Origin: Roseovarius aestuarii | GTDB taxonomy: Bacteria; Pseudomonadota; Alphaproteobacteria; Rhodobacterales; Rhodobacteraceae | DNA length: 64,000 nucleotides | Assembly (NCBI RefSeq): GCF_019966515.1 | Contig: NZ_JAIMIB010000001.1 | Location: 558,001-622,000, forward strand | Direction of reading: 5' to 3' | The notes under the pieces: generated by a model | Database searches by the model: none | What the model was told of the DNA's origin: nothing | The model's input: only the letters and a program-made list of their open reading frames with translations | Shown here: positions 19,827-30,880 of the stretch, in pieces | Numbering within the stretch: the first letter of the stretch is position 1 | How the letters are laid out: each line of letters starts with the position of its first letter | Position numbers and translations under genes: made by a program

Positions 19827-20816
19827 ATGCCCAAGATCAAGATCGCCATCAATGGTTTCGGCCGGATCGGCCGCACCATCCTGCGTATCCTGCTGCAGGA
19901 CGGACAGGATTTTGATCTGCAACTCATCAACGAAATCGAACCTCTGGGGACCTGCGCGTATCTTTTTAAGTATGACAGCGTTTTTGGCCCCTTTCCGGGT
20001 GAGGTTACGACCGGAGAGCAATCCCTGACCGTGAACGGGCGCCGCATCCCGTTTCTGAACGCCACCGATCTCTCGACCCTTGATCTGTCGGGGGTCGACC
20101 TGGTGCTGGAATGCACCGGTATGGGCGGCACCCGCGCCGTGGCTGAGCGTGGCCTTGTCGCTGGCGCGCGTGCCGTGCTGGTCTCGGGGCCATCGGCTGA
20201 GGCAGATATCACCCTTGTAATGGGGGCCAATGAACATGAACTCGGCGACCAGCGCATCATTTCCAACGCGTCCTGCACCACCAACGCGCTGGCACCACTG
20301 GCGAAACTTTTGGATGACGCCTATGGCATCATCAGCGGTCAGATGACGACGGTGCATTGCTATACAGGCAGCCAGCCGACCATCGACAAACCCCGTGATG
20401 CGCCCGAACGATCGCGTGCCGCGGCACTCAGCATGGTGCCGACAACAACCTCGGCCCAGCATCAGACCGGCCTCGTGCTGCCGCATCTCAAGGGCCGGAT
20501 TGAGGCGCGCGCCATTCGCGTACCAACCGCAAGCGTGTCGGCCATCGACCTGACAATACAGACCCGAGACAAGGTGAGCGAAGGACAGGTGAACCGGCTT
20601 TTGCAAGAGGCCGCAATCAGCTCAACCGTTTTCGGCTGGACCGATCAGCCGCTGGTCTCGTCAGATCTGCGCGCGCGCCCCGAATCCATCGTGCTTTCGG
20701 GCCGCGAGACCTCGGTTTCGACAGGCGGATTGCTGCGCGTCTTCGGCTGGTACGATAATGAGTGGGGGTTTTCTCAGCGCATGCTCGACATGGCGCACCA
20801 GATCGGCAACCGGTAG
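19827..20816 (+). CDS. glyceraldehyde-3-phosphate / erythrose-4-phosphate dehydrogenase family protein
   Basis: A 329-residue phosphorylating aldehyde dehydrogenase. It has the NAD fold GINGFGRIGR-type start (INGFGRIGRTILR), the catalytic SNASCTTN (Cys150) and general base His177 in TTVHCYTGSQ, and the C-terminal WYDNEWGFSQRMLDM. Some positions look like erythrose-4-phosphate dehydrogenase (Epd): INE instead of IND after the second beta strand, KLLDDAYGI, and RVPTASVSAIDLT. Others (RAAALSMVPTTTSA) look like GAPDH. The ATG at 19827 gives the canonical N-terminus; the frame stays open far upstream only because it is antisense to the MFS gene. Function could be glycolytic or in pyridoxal phosphate synthesis. 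Confidence 0.88.
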   Translation: MPKIKIAINGFGRIGRTILRILLQDGQDFDLQLINEIEPLGTCAYLFKYDSVFGPFPGEVTTGEQSLTVNGRRIPFLNATDLSTLDLSGVDLVLECTGMGGTRAVAERGLVAGARAVLVSGPSAEADITLVMGANEHELGDQRIISNASCTTNALAPLAKLLDDAYGIISGQMTTVHCYTGSQPTIDKPRDAPERSRAAALSMVPTTTSAQHQTGLVLPHLKGRIEARAIRVPTASVSAIDLTIQTRDKVSEGQVNRLLQEAAISSTVFGWTDQPLVSSDLRARPESIVLSGRETSVSTGGLLRVFGWYDNEWGFSQRMLDMAHQIGNR

Positions 20817-20829
20817 CTGCTACCAAATT

Positions 20830-20857
20830 GTGCGCGTTTCACGCGCGCAGATTTTCT
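20830..20857 (+). terminator. weak candidate terminator after the GAPDH-like gene
   Basis: TGCGCG (20831-20836) can pair with CGCGCA (20844-20849), followed by GATTTTC. The stem is short and the T tract is interrupted, so efficiency is doubtful. It is placed 14 bases after the stop codon. Confidence 0.35.
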
Positions 20858-21006
20858 CGTCGCCCGCCTCCGGCCTCCTCCTCGGGTGGCGTGGCGCTTG
20901 TGAAAACATCCTGCCAGATTTCGTCAGCATGCCCGGGAATAGCCGTAACCGGACTTGAAGTGGCTAGCCGAAACATCAAATGTGGAGCGGACCCGGAGGA
21001 CCTGCC

Positions 21007-23208
<2,202 letters not shown>

Positions 23209-23218
23209 ATTTATGAAC

Positions 23219-24010
23219 CTAACCTTCCGCCAATAAACCATTCAAAAACTCTCTGACTGGCGGGTCTGCTTTGATTTGATTCAGCTTGTGAACCGGGTAT
23301 ATCCCGTATCCAATGATTTTTTGCGTTTCTTTTTCACGGAAAAATCTCCGCCTTAACTCATTGATATAACGAGTTTCCTTAATTCCATAAGTAGAAGGTC
23401 CATCGTCGACGCATCTAAACAATGCATGTGCGACCAAGTCGCTCGTCTGAAGCAGTTTTTCGTTTTCTTTTGGAGAACAATAAATTGAGTTAGGGTTGAT
23501 GTGCTTCAAGTTCTTCGTTGCAGCCCAGATCGGATTTTGCCGACATTTACTTACGAGACCACGCAGAGCCGAGTAATCGAAGTTTCCTTCTTCGAAACAA
23601 ATGGAGACATCATCCTCTGCGATTCCATTCAACTTTAAAAACAATCCAAGTCGCTCAAGGATATACTGCGCACATTTGCTGTAATACCGCTTGTCGTCTC
23701 CCTCAATGTCTTCGCCATAAGACCCGAGCGTTTCTTTGAGCGATATGACACCGAACAACAGAATTTTCTCTTTCGCCAACTCCTGAGTGAATCGACAAAT
23801 TTGATTGTGATTGATTTTTGAACAGTGGAGATCAGGCTTACCAAATTCTGAAGCTAGTTTGGATAAGCGGTTTCGAATGCCGTTGCGTAGTTGATTGGGA
23901 ACAAGAACGCCCCCTAAGGTCATATAGCGTGAAGCACCACCTTCTGTCTTGCTGCGAATTTTTTTGATACCTGATTGGCCACTTTCATCAACGAAGAATG
24001 TAAATTTCAT
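23219..24010 (-). CDS. DUF3800 domain protein (probable RNase H-like fold)
   Basis: A 263-residue protein that starts MKFTFFVDESGQSG, with the FVDESG motif that defines DUF3800 proteins, then LHCSKI, and a C-terminal LLQTSDLVAHALFRCVDDG, the second acidic motif of the fold. These proteins are scattered on islands and near phage-defence or mobile genes; activity is mostly unknown but the acidic residues suggest a nuclease-like site. Base composition is strongly AT-rich, with many AAA, AAT and ATT codons, unlike uvrB and the RND genes beside it. It is convergent with uvrB, with only ten bases between stops. Horizontal acquisition is likely. Confidence 0.82.
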   Translation of the reverse strand: MKFTFFVDESGQSGIKKIRSKTEGGASRYMTLGGVLVPNQLRNGIRNRLSKLASEFGKPDLHCSKINHNQICRFTQELAKEKILLFGVISLKETLGSYGEDIEGDDKRYYSKCAQYILERLGLFLKLNGIAEDDVSICFEEGNFDYSALRGLVSKCRQNPIWAATKNLKHINPNSIYCSPKENEKLLQTSDLVAHALFRCVDDGPSTYGIKETRYINELRRRFFREKETQKIIGYGIYPVHKLNQIKADPPVREFLNGLLAEG

Positions 24011-24490
24011 GGCTTTTGATATGTATCCGGCAATTTGATTTTTCTATGGTGATCATAGCAAGTGAAGCAGCAGTGCCAATCCGCGTTCTAGTCAAACATG
24101 AGCCGGTTGTCCCCACTACATCTACTTTTCTAAACTGTACTGCTTGGGACAGCGCCGACCCGCGGGGTGGCGCTTCCAACATCTGTTCGGAGCACTTTAT
24201 CCCTGCCAAATACCTCCTCGCTCAGTTTGGCGCACATACCTCACCAAAGCGCCGCCCCATGGGGGCGGGTCGGCGCTGGCCCGGCGGGCTTCGCCCTTGA
24301 TTCCGGACCGGAGCTGATGAACGGGCGAAACCTGTCAACGAGCGCTGCATCTCCGCAAAACGCAACGGTCGACCTGTTAAACCCGCCCAATACAGCCATC
24401 CGCACCGACGCAATACCGACGTGATACAGGCAGCCCCTTCTCAGCGATTTCAACGCGTTAACGCTGATTCGCGGCGCCGGGCGCGATCCA
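24011..24490. other. 480-base region without a supported gene; mosaic composition
   Basis: The first 150 bases share the AT-rich composition of the DUF3800 gene and probably hold its promoter. Composition then switches to GC-rich at the inverted repeat (24150-24278). Short open frames on both strands show no recognisable domain, signal or ribosome site. No tRNA or transposase remnant was identified. Confidence 0.5.
24150..24278. repeat. long-spaced inverted repeat beside the DUF3800 gene
   Basis: CAGCGCCGACCCGC (24150-24163) is the exact reverse complement of GCGGGTCGGCGCTG (24265-24278). Inside it GGTGGCGCTT (24167-24176) and AAGCGCCGCC (24247-24256) form a second, one-mismatch pair in register, and CCGCCCCATGGGGGCGG is a local near-palindrome. 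The arms are 101 bases apart. This could be an RNA hairpin, a pair of recombinase sites or the trace of an element end. Confidence 0.6.
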
Positions 24491-27400
24491 CTACTTCTTG
24501 CGTGAGAAAAGCCGCATGATCGCCACGTAGAAAACCGGTGTGAAAAACAGCCCCATGATCGTAACGCCCAGCATGCCGAAGAAGACCGCCGTGCCCAGCG
24601 CCTGCCGCATCTCGGCCCCCGGCCCTGTGGCGATCATCAGCGGCACGACGCCGAGGATGAAGGCAAAGGCGGTCATCAGGATGGGGCGCAAGCGCAACCG
24701 ACTGGCCTCGATCGCGGCCTCGACGATGCCCATGCCCGCCTCGCGCGCCTGTTTGGCGAACTCGACGATCAGGATGGCGTTTTTCGCCGCCAGCCCGACC
24801 AACACGATCAGCCCCACCTGGGTCAGGATATTGTTGTCCATGCCCCGGAAGGTGACCCCGCCAAGGGCTGCGAGAATAGACAACGGCACAATCAGGATGA
24901 TCGCGAATGGCAGGGTCAGGCTTTCATAAAGCGCGGCCAGAAACAGGAAGGCGAGCAGCACCGAAAGGGCAAAGATATAGGCGGCGGTATTGCCTTGCGA
25001 GCGCTCCTGCAAGGCCAGTTCAGTCCACTCGTATCCGATGCCCGGCGGCAGCACCGCTTCGGCAAGCTGCTCCATGGCGATCAGCGCGTCGCCGGTCGAC
25101 ACCCCCGGCGCGGCAGAGCCCTGCACCGGGACCGAGACAAGCTGGTTGTAGCGCTGCACCAGCACCGGGCCCGCCGTATCGCGGATCGCCACCAGCGTAC
25201 CAAGCGGAATTAGTGCGCCGGTGGCGGAGCGCACCTTCAGGTTGGCGATATCCGCATTCTCCAGCCGGAAGCGTTCATCCGCCTGCGCGCGCACCTGAAA
25301 AAGCCGCCCGAAAGCATTGAAATCGTTCACGTAAGCCGAGCCAAGATTGATCGCCAAGGTTTCGAAGATCGCACCGATAGGCACGTTCAGGATCTGTGCG
25401 CGCACCCGGTCGATATCCAGGAAAACCTGCGGGCTGCTGGCCGAGAAGGTGGTGAAAACACCGGTCACCTTGTCGGATTGCTGCGCCGCGCCCATGATCG
25501 CATAGGCCGCGCCGAGAACGCGGTTCATGTCGGCGCTTTCCTTCTCCTGCAGTTGCAGCTTGAACCCGCCACCGGTGCCGACGCCGCGTACGGATGGCGG
25601 TGCGATGGCGATGATGAACGCCTCGCGTATCCCCTGCATCCGCCCAAAGAGGTTGCCGACGATGGCGCCAGCGCTCAGGCCGCTTTCCTTGCGGTCCTCA
25701 AAGCTTTCGAAGGTGGTGAAAATCACCCCCTGATTGGAGGCATTGGTGAAGGTCGCGCCAGAAAACCCTGCAAAGGCCACGGCATTTTCGACACCCGGCG
25801 TTTCAAGGGCGATATTCGTCGCGCGTTTCGTCACCTCGTCTGTGCGTTCAAGCGAGGCCCCGTCGGGAAGCTGCACAACCACGATGGCATAGCCCTGATC
25901 GCTGTCGGGGATGAAGCCCGTCGGTACGGTCTGGATGGTCCAGGCGGTAGCCCCCAGCAGGCCAAAATAAACAAGCAAGGACAAACCAAGCGTTGCCCAT
26001 GACCGCACCAGAAAGGCTATGATGCGGGCATAGGTCGAGGCCATCAGGTCAAAGCCCCGGTTGAATCCGTGGCTCAGCGCATCGGCGAACCGCGCCAAGG
26101 GGCTCTTCGCCGTTTCCCCCTCGGGCTTCAGCAGAACCGCTGCCAGAGCGGGCGACAGGCTGAGAGATATAAGCGCAGAGATGATCGTGGCTACCGATAT
26201 CGTCACCGCGAATTGGGTGTAGAACTGCCCGGTGATGCCCGGCACGAAAGCCGAGGGGATGAATACCACGATCAACACCAGCGTCATGCCGACGATGGCG
26301 CTGGAGACCTCGTCCATCGTCACCAGTGCGGCCTCGCGCGGGGATTTGCCCTCTTTGATGATACGCTCGACATTTTCGACCACAACGATGGCATCATCAA
26401 CGACAATACCGATCGCAAGGATCAACCCGAACAGCGTCAGCAGGTTCAGCGTGAAGCCAAGCGCCAGCATGATGGCAAAGGTCCCGATCAGCGAAATTGG
26501 AATGGCGACCAGCGGGATAATCGCCATCCGCCAGCTTTGCAGGAAGACAAGGATGACGATGACGACCAGCACCACCGCTTCGAGGATCGTGGTGTAGACC
26601 GCATTGATCGACGCCGAGATGAAATTGGTCGGATTGTAGACCACCTGGTATTCGAGGCCCGGCGGGAAATCCGCGCTCAACCTGTCCATCTCGGCGATGA
26701 TCTCATCTGCCGTTGCCAGGGCGTTCGACCCCGGTCGCTGAAAGATGCCCATTGCCACGGCGGGCTTGTTGTTGAGGTACGAGTTCGTACCGTAGGACCG
26801 GGCGCCAATTTCGACGCGCGCCACGTCGCGGACACGCACGATCCGGCCATCCTCGGTCGAGTTCACGATCACCTGACCAAATTCTTCCGGTGTCTCCAGC
26901 CTTCCGGCAGTTGTCACCGAAATCTGGAAGGCACTGCCAACACGATTGGGCGGAGCACCGAGAGAGCCTCCCGAAACCTGCACATTCTGTTCGCGCAACG
27001 CATTCACGACATCACCTGCCGTCAGACCCAGCGACGAGAGCCTGTCCGGATCGAGCCAGACGCGGGCGGAAAACTCGCGCTCGCCAAAGAGCAAGAGGTT
27101 TCCCACACCGTCGAGCCGGACCAGCCGGTCCCGCACTCGGGCGCGGGCATAGTTCGAAACATAAAGCTGATCGAAGGTTTCATCCGGTGACAGCATATGC
27201 ACGACCATCATCAGGTCGGGCGAGGATTTGGTGGTAGTTACACCAAGGTTACGCACCTCCTGCGGCAGACGGGGTTCGGCGGCAGAAACACGGTTCTGTA
27301 CCAGGACCTGCGCAACATCCAGATCCGTGCCCAGTTTGAAGGTAACGGTCAGGCTCATCGAGCCATCGGCGGTGGAATAAGAGGACAGGTAGAGCATCCC

Positions 27401-27619
27401 CTCTACGCCATTAATCTCCTGCTCAAGCGGCGTTGCCACCGTGGCGGCAATGGTTTCGGCATCGGCACCCGGATAGGCCGCGTTGACGACGATAGAGGGC
27501 GGCGCGATCTGCGGGTATTGCTCAATCGGGAGCTGGAAATACGAGACCAGCCCGATAATCGTCATGACAATTGACACGATCGCCGCGAAAATCGGGCGAT
27601 TGACAAAAAAGCGCCCCAT
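24491..27619 (-). CDS. RND (HAE1 family) multidrug efflux permease
   Basis: A 1042-residue inner-membrane proton-driven pump. The start MGRFFVNRPIFAAIVSIVMT, the TM4 proton-relay LAIGIVVDDAIVVVENVERI with paired Asp, the second-half GLAAKNAILIVEFAKQ with the relay Lys, and twelve membrane segments in two repeats are those of AcrB/MexB proteins. I placed the start at the ATG at 27619, one base after the stop of the adaptor gene, with GGAGAA upstream. No outer-membrane channel gene is present nearby, so a TolC-like partner must come from elsewhere. Substrates cannot be told from sequence. Confidence 0.94.
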   Translation of the reverse strand: MGRFFVNRPIFAAIVSIVMTIIGLVSYFQLPIEQYPQIAPPSIVVNAAYPGADAETIAATVATPLEQEINGVEGMLYLSSYSTADGSMSLTVTFKLGTDLDVAQVLVQNRVSAAEPRLPQEVRNLGVTTTKSSPDLMMVVHMLSPDETFDQLYVSNYARARVRDRLVRLDGVGNLLLFGEREFSARVWLDPDRLSSLGLTAGDVVNALREQNVQVSGGSLGAPPNRVGSAFQISVTTAGRLETPEEFGQVIVNSTEDGRIVRVRDVARVEIGARSYGTNSYLNNKPAVAMGIFQRPGSNALATADEIIAEMDRLSADFPPGLEYQVVYNPTNFISASINAVYTTILEAVVLVVIVILVFLQSWRMAIIPLVAIPISLIGTFAIMLALGFTLNLLTLFGLILAIGIVVDDAIVVVENVERIIKEGKSPREAALVTMDEVSSAIVGMTLVLIVVFIPSAFVPGITGQFYTQFAVTISVATIISALISLSLSPALAAVLLKPEGETAKSPLARFADALSHGFNRGFDLMASTYARIIAFLVRSWATLGLSLLVYFGLLGATAWTIQTVPTGFIPDSDQGYAIVVVQLPDGASLERTDEVTKRATNIALETPGVENAVAFAGFSGATFTNASNQGVIFTTFESFEDRKESGLSAGAIVGNLFGRMQGIREAFIIAIAPPSVRGVGTGGGFKLQLQEKESADMNRVLGAAYAIMGAAQQSDKVTGVFTTFSASSPQVFLDIDRVRAQILNVPIGAIFETLAINLGSAYVNDFNAFGRLFQVRAQADERFRLENADIANLKVRSATGALIPLGTLVAIRDTAGPVLVQRYNQLVSVPVQGSAAPGVSTGDALIAMEQLAEAVLPPGIGYEWTELALQERSQGNTAAYIFALSVLLAFLFLAALYESLTLPFAIILIVPLSILAALGGVTFRGMDNNILTQVGLIVLVGLAAKNAILIVEFAKQAREAGMGIVEAAIEASRLRLRPILMTAFAFILGVVPLMIATGPGAEMRQALGTAVFFGMLGVTIMGLFFTPVFYVAIMRLFSRKK

Positions 27620-27620
27620 C

Positions 27621-28748
27621 CTAGTTCTCCGCAACCAGCGGAAGTTCAGTCATCTCGGGCGTTACAACACCGCCGGGCCGGGCGCGCACCATACCTTCGA
27701 CAACGATGGTTTCAGACCCGTCCAGACCCGAGCGGACGACCCGGTACCCATCGACTTTCGGGCCGATATCCACCTCACGCGGCACGACATTCCCCTCACC
27801 ATCCACGGTCATCACCAGCCTGCGGTTCTGATCGGCGACGATCGCCTGGTCAGGGACAAGCACCCCCTCATAGGGCAGTGATCCAGGCACGTTAATACGC
27901 CCGAAAAGGCCCGGCGTCAGAATGTCATCGGGGTTTTCCAAGACCGCGCGGACCCGCATCGTACCGGTTTCACGGTCGATCCGGTTTTCCGAAAAGTCCA
28001 GCACACCGACCTGCGGCGGGATGCTTTCATCCGACAGCATGACCGTCACTTCCAGCCCGCCACCGCCCTCCTGCAACGGCACGCCCCGGGCGCGGGCATC
28101 GCGCGCATAGGACAGGAAATAGCGCTCATCAATGTCGAAATAGAAATACACCGGATCGCTTGAGACAATCGAGGTCAGCACGGTTTCATTTGCCGTCACC
28201 AGATTGCCCGGATTAACCAGCCTGCGGTCGATCCGGCCCGAGATCGGCGCGCGGATCTCCGTGAACTCAAGGTCGATCTGGGCCAGTTCACTGGCCGCGC
28301 GGGCTTGCTCCAGCGCACCTTGTGCGGCCAGAAACGCCTCGCGTCGTTGATCCACCGAGCTTTGCGAGATGTTGCCGTTGGTGATCAGCGCTTCGGCCCG
28401 CTCAAGCTGCTCCTGCGCAAAATCAAATGTCGACTGCGCCACGTTAATCTGCGCTGTCGCCTGCCTCAGCGCCGTTTCGAAAGTCCGCTGCTCAATCGTG
28501 AAAAGCAGATCGCCCTTCTCGACAACGCGGCCATCGGTAAAATGGACCTCGCTCAGATAGCCGGACACCCGCGCGCGTAGCTCAATCTCGGATTTGGCCT
28601 CGAACCGGCCAACGAATTCGTCGTTCTCGATAATTTCCTTCACCACCGGCTTAGCAACCGTCACGGGCGGCGGTCCCTGTTGCGCGCTCAGAGGGCCGAT
28701 GCAGCTTAGCAGCATCAGGACAATACCGGCAGTGGTGGCTATTTTCAT
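27621..28748 (-). CDS. RND efflux periplasmic adaptor (membrane fusion protein)
   Basis: Periplasmic adaptor that links the pump to an outer-membrane channel. The 375-residue product starts MKIATTAGIVLMLLSCIGPL, a signal peptide that may include a lipobox-like LLSC. It is followed by the biotin-lipoyl-like SEIELRARVSGYLSEVHFTD and EKGDLLFTIE, an alpha-hairpin (about 85-150), and the beta-barrel region AQIDLEFTEIRAPISGRIDR. The ATG at 28748 is preferred over an upstream in-frame codon because it gives the signal peptide. It is the first gene of the two-gene efflux operon. Confidence 0.92.
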   Translation of the reverse strand: MKIATTAGIVLMLLSCIGPLSAQQGPPPVTVAKPVVKEIIENDEFVGRFEAKSEIELRARVSGYLSEVHFTDGRVVEKGDLLFTIEQRTFETALRQATAQINVAQSTFDFAQEQLERAEALITNGNISQSSVDQRREAFLAAQGALEQARAASELAQIDLEFTEIRAPISGRIDRRLVNPGNLVTANETVLTSIVSSDPVYFYFDIDERYFLSYARDARARGVPLQEGGGGLEVTVMLSDESIPPQVGVLDFSENRIDRETGTMRVRAVLENPDDILTPGLFGRINVPGSLPYEGVLVPDQAIVADQNRRLVMTVDGEGNVVPREVDIGPKVDGYRVVRSGLDGSETIVVEGMVRARPGGVVTPEMTELPLVAEN

Positions 28749-28822
28749 GAAACGATCCCTCAAAATAATGCGGTCGGCCGGGGGCATTCCGTCCCGGCGC
28801 GATTGGCATTCGTGTCATAAGA

Positions 28823-28850
28823 CAACCTTAGTCATATCCAACCAAGGTTG
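28823..28850 (-). promoter_or_regulatory. dyad overlapping a candidate promoter of the RND operon
   Basis: CAACCTT (28823-28829) and AAGGTTG (28844-28850) form a perfect inverted repeat with a 14-base spacer. On the minus strand the same stretch reads TTGGTT-N17-TCTTAT (-35/-10 like; the -10 element lies at about 28817-28822). A repressor bound here would block this promoter. No TetR- or MarR-type gene is adjacent, so the regulator is not known. Confidence 0.4.
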
Positions 28851-29093
28851 ACACATCCAATAGCGCACACTGGTCGCGATTATTTTGCACAAGAGAAACC
28901 GTATCTGACACGCAAGCCAAAAGAACAAAAGAATAATCAGCCAGGCCCTAACGCCCAAAGTTTCATTTCATACCGGTTTCGCGCCCATCGAAACGATCCC
29001 GAAACAAACGAAACCCGGTGACACAAACCGGGAAATCCACCCGAAACATCCGTTTTCTAAGTACTGCGCATTCCAATGAACCGGAGCGCCGTC

Positions 29094-30155
29094 ATGCGGA
29101 CCAATACTCAGAATTACTTCAGAAGGCTCACCCCCGCCCAGATTGGCATGGGTTTTGCCTGGGTCGGTGTGCTGATTTACGCCTCGTCCAATTCCATCGC
29201 CAGCTTGCTTGTCGATATTGGCGCCGCGAACCCCGTGGCCGGTGGGCGCAATGCGATCACCTTCACCAACCTGCTGTTTCTGGGGTCATTGATTTCGCTC
29301 ATCCCGATGGCAATCTTGTTTCGGAGCGACTGGACCCGTGCAAATCTGCGCCGCCTCTCGCGCCGCGACTGGGGGTTGCTGACCGTGTCGGCCTTTCTGT
29401 CGTCAGCGCTGACCCCGGGGTTGTTCTTTTTCGCACTGGAGCATTCAAGCGTCACCAACGTCGTGCTGGTCAGCCGGATCGAACCGCCGCTGTTTTTGCT
29501 GGCTGCAGGTTTGTTCCTGAAAGAACGGGTCAATCCGCGTGCCTTCGGGGCTGGCCTTGTTGCCTTGCTGGGCGCGATGCTGATGATTTCACTGCGCGAA
29601 GCAGGCGGTGAGTGCAATTTTGGCATGGGTGAGGTCGTCGCCGCGGCGGCCACCCTGTCCTATATCGCCTCGGCCATCGTGGCCCGCCGCGCGTTGAAAG
29701 CTATCCCTATGGGCATCTTCTCGATCTACCGCACGGCGGCAGGCTCGGTGATCTATTTCGTCCTGATCGTCACACTGCAAGGGCCTCAGCAGTTTCAGGA
29801 CATCTTCTCACCGGTTTTGCTGAAATGGATATGGGTCTATGCGGGGATCGTATTTGTAATCGGTCAGCTGGCCTGGTTCTTTGCCCTGAAATACGCGCGC
29901 TCTGGTGACATGGCGCTGGCATCATCCTTCTCTCCGGTGGCGGGCATCATCTTTGCCATGCTGCTCTTGGGTGAAAACCCCGGCGCGGGCCTGTTGCCGG
30001 GCGGCGCGCTGATCCTGATGGCGATCTGCATTGGCCAGATGAAGACGCCGATCCTGCCGCGTATCCGGCGTTGGCAGCCTGTCATCGCGGTAGGTGGTTT
30101 CGCCCGGGCACTTGCCCCGCGGCCTGCTTATTGCCTGGCGCCCGTCGGTGGGTGA
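29094..30155 (+). CDS. EamA/DMT-family transporter
   Basis: A 353-residue inner-membrane protein with ten predicted helices in two EamA repeats, for example MGFAWVGVLIYASSNSIASL, GLLTVSAFLSSALTPGLFFF and the second repeat ending MALASSFSPVAGIIFAMLLL. The SSVTNVVLVSRIEPPLFLLA and RSGDMALASSFSPV segments are the paired conserved helices of drug/metabolite transporters. The ATG at 29094 follows GGAG. An uncharged tail after GQMKTPILPRIRR is unusually long. Substrate is unknown. It is convergent with the response-regulator gene. Confidence 0.85.
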   Translation: MRTNTQNYFRRLTPAQIGMGFAWVGVLIYASSNSIASLLVDIGAANPVAGGRNAITFTNLLFLGSLISLIPMAILFRSDWTRANLRRLSRRDWGLLTVSAFLSSALTPGLFFFALEHSSVTNVVLVSRIEPPLFLLAAGLFLKERVNPRAFGAGLVALLGAMLMISLREAGGECNFGMGEVVAAAATLSYIASAIVARRALKAIPMGIFSIYRTAAGSVIYFVLIVTLQGPQQFQDIFSPVLLKWIWVYAGIVFVIGQLAWFFALKYARSGDMALASSFSPVAGIIFAMLLLGENPGAGLLPGGALILMAICIGQMKTPILPRIRRWQPVIAVGGFARALAPRPAYCLAPVGG

Positions 30156-30169
30156 TTTCAGTGGCGCGT

Positions 30170-30880
30170 TCAATCCGGATCGTAAATATAACCGATCCCA
30201 CGGACAGTCTTGATGATCTGAGGCTTCTGCGGGTTCGGTTCGATCTTGCGGCGCAGACGCGAGATACGAATGTCGATGCTGCGGTCAAACGGATCCCACG
30301 ACCGGTCATGTGCCTGCTCGAGGATCTGATCGCGATTGAGAACACGGCCCTTGTTACGGGCAAAAAGGCTTAGCAGGTTAAACTCCATCGCAGTCAGCGG
30401 CACTTCGTCCCCGCCGGAGGTCTTTAGCTGCGCCGCGGTCAGGTCCAGTGTAAATTCACCGAAAGGAGCGGTCGCCGGCGCCTCACCGGAGGTGGGCTTA
30501 TCAACCGGTTCGGCCTTGCGTCGCAGCACCGCTTTTACGCGCGCTTCAAGCTCGCGCAGGTCGACGGGTTTCGCCAGATAATCATCCGCCCCCATTTCAA
30601 GGCCTACGATCTTGTCAATCACCTCGCCCGCCGCCGTCAGCATCACCACCGGGACCTGGTTGCTCGTCCGAAGCGACCGCAACGTCGTTAACCCATCTTC
30701 GCCCGGCATGTTGATATCCAGAAGGATCAGGTCGATATCTGTTTCGTCCAGACGCGCGCGCAGTTCATCGCTGTTCGCGGCAGCAACGATATTGAAGCCG
30801 CGCTTAGACAGGTATTCCTGCAACATCTCGCGCACATCGCGCTCGTCATCGCACACTAATATGGTTGAGGTAGAGTTCAT
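30170..30880 (-). CDS. OmpR-family response regulator
   Basis: A 236-residue two-component regulator. The receiver domain (1-118) has the acidic pair DDE at 11-13, the phosphoacceptor Asp55 in LILLDINMPGEDG, the Thr of VVMLTAAG and the Lys of DYLAKPVDL. After an unusually long Pro/Ala/Thr linker (PVDKPTSGEAPATAPFGEF) comes a winged-helix DNA-binding domain with NLLSLFARNKGRVLNRDQIL and ISRLRRKIEPNPQKPQIIKT. The ATG overlaps the stop of the upstream hybrid kinase (ATGA), so kinase and regulator are an operon and probably cognate. Confidence 0.94.
   Translation of the reverse strand: MNSTSTILVCDDERDVREMLQEYLSKRGFNIVAAANSDELRARLDETDIDLILLDINMPGEDGLTTLRSLRTSNQVPVVMLTAAGEVIDKIVGLEMGADDYLAKPVDLRELEARVKAVLRRKAEPVDKPTSGEAPATAPFGEFTLDLTAAQLKTSGGDEVPLTAMEFNLLSLFARNKGRVLNRDQILEQAHDRSWDPFDRSIDIRISRLRRKIEPNPQKPQIIKTVRGIGYIYDPD

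Noticed and set aside
24010-24490. tRNA or integrase-type attachment site next to the DUF3800 gene
   Set aside because: No tRNA-like arm with a TTCRA loop, no integrase and no direct repeat of sufficient length were seen.
26069-27190. 373-codon plus-strand open frame
   Set aside because: Antisense to the RND permease, very His/Arg/Gln rich and without any recognised motif.
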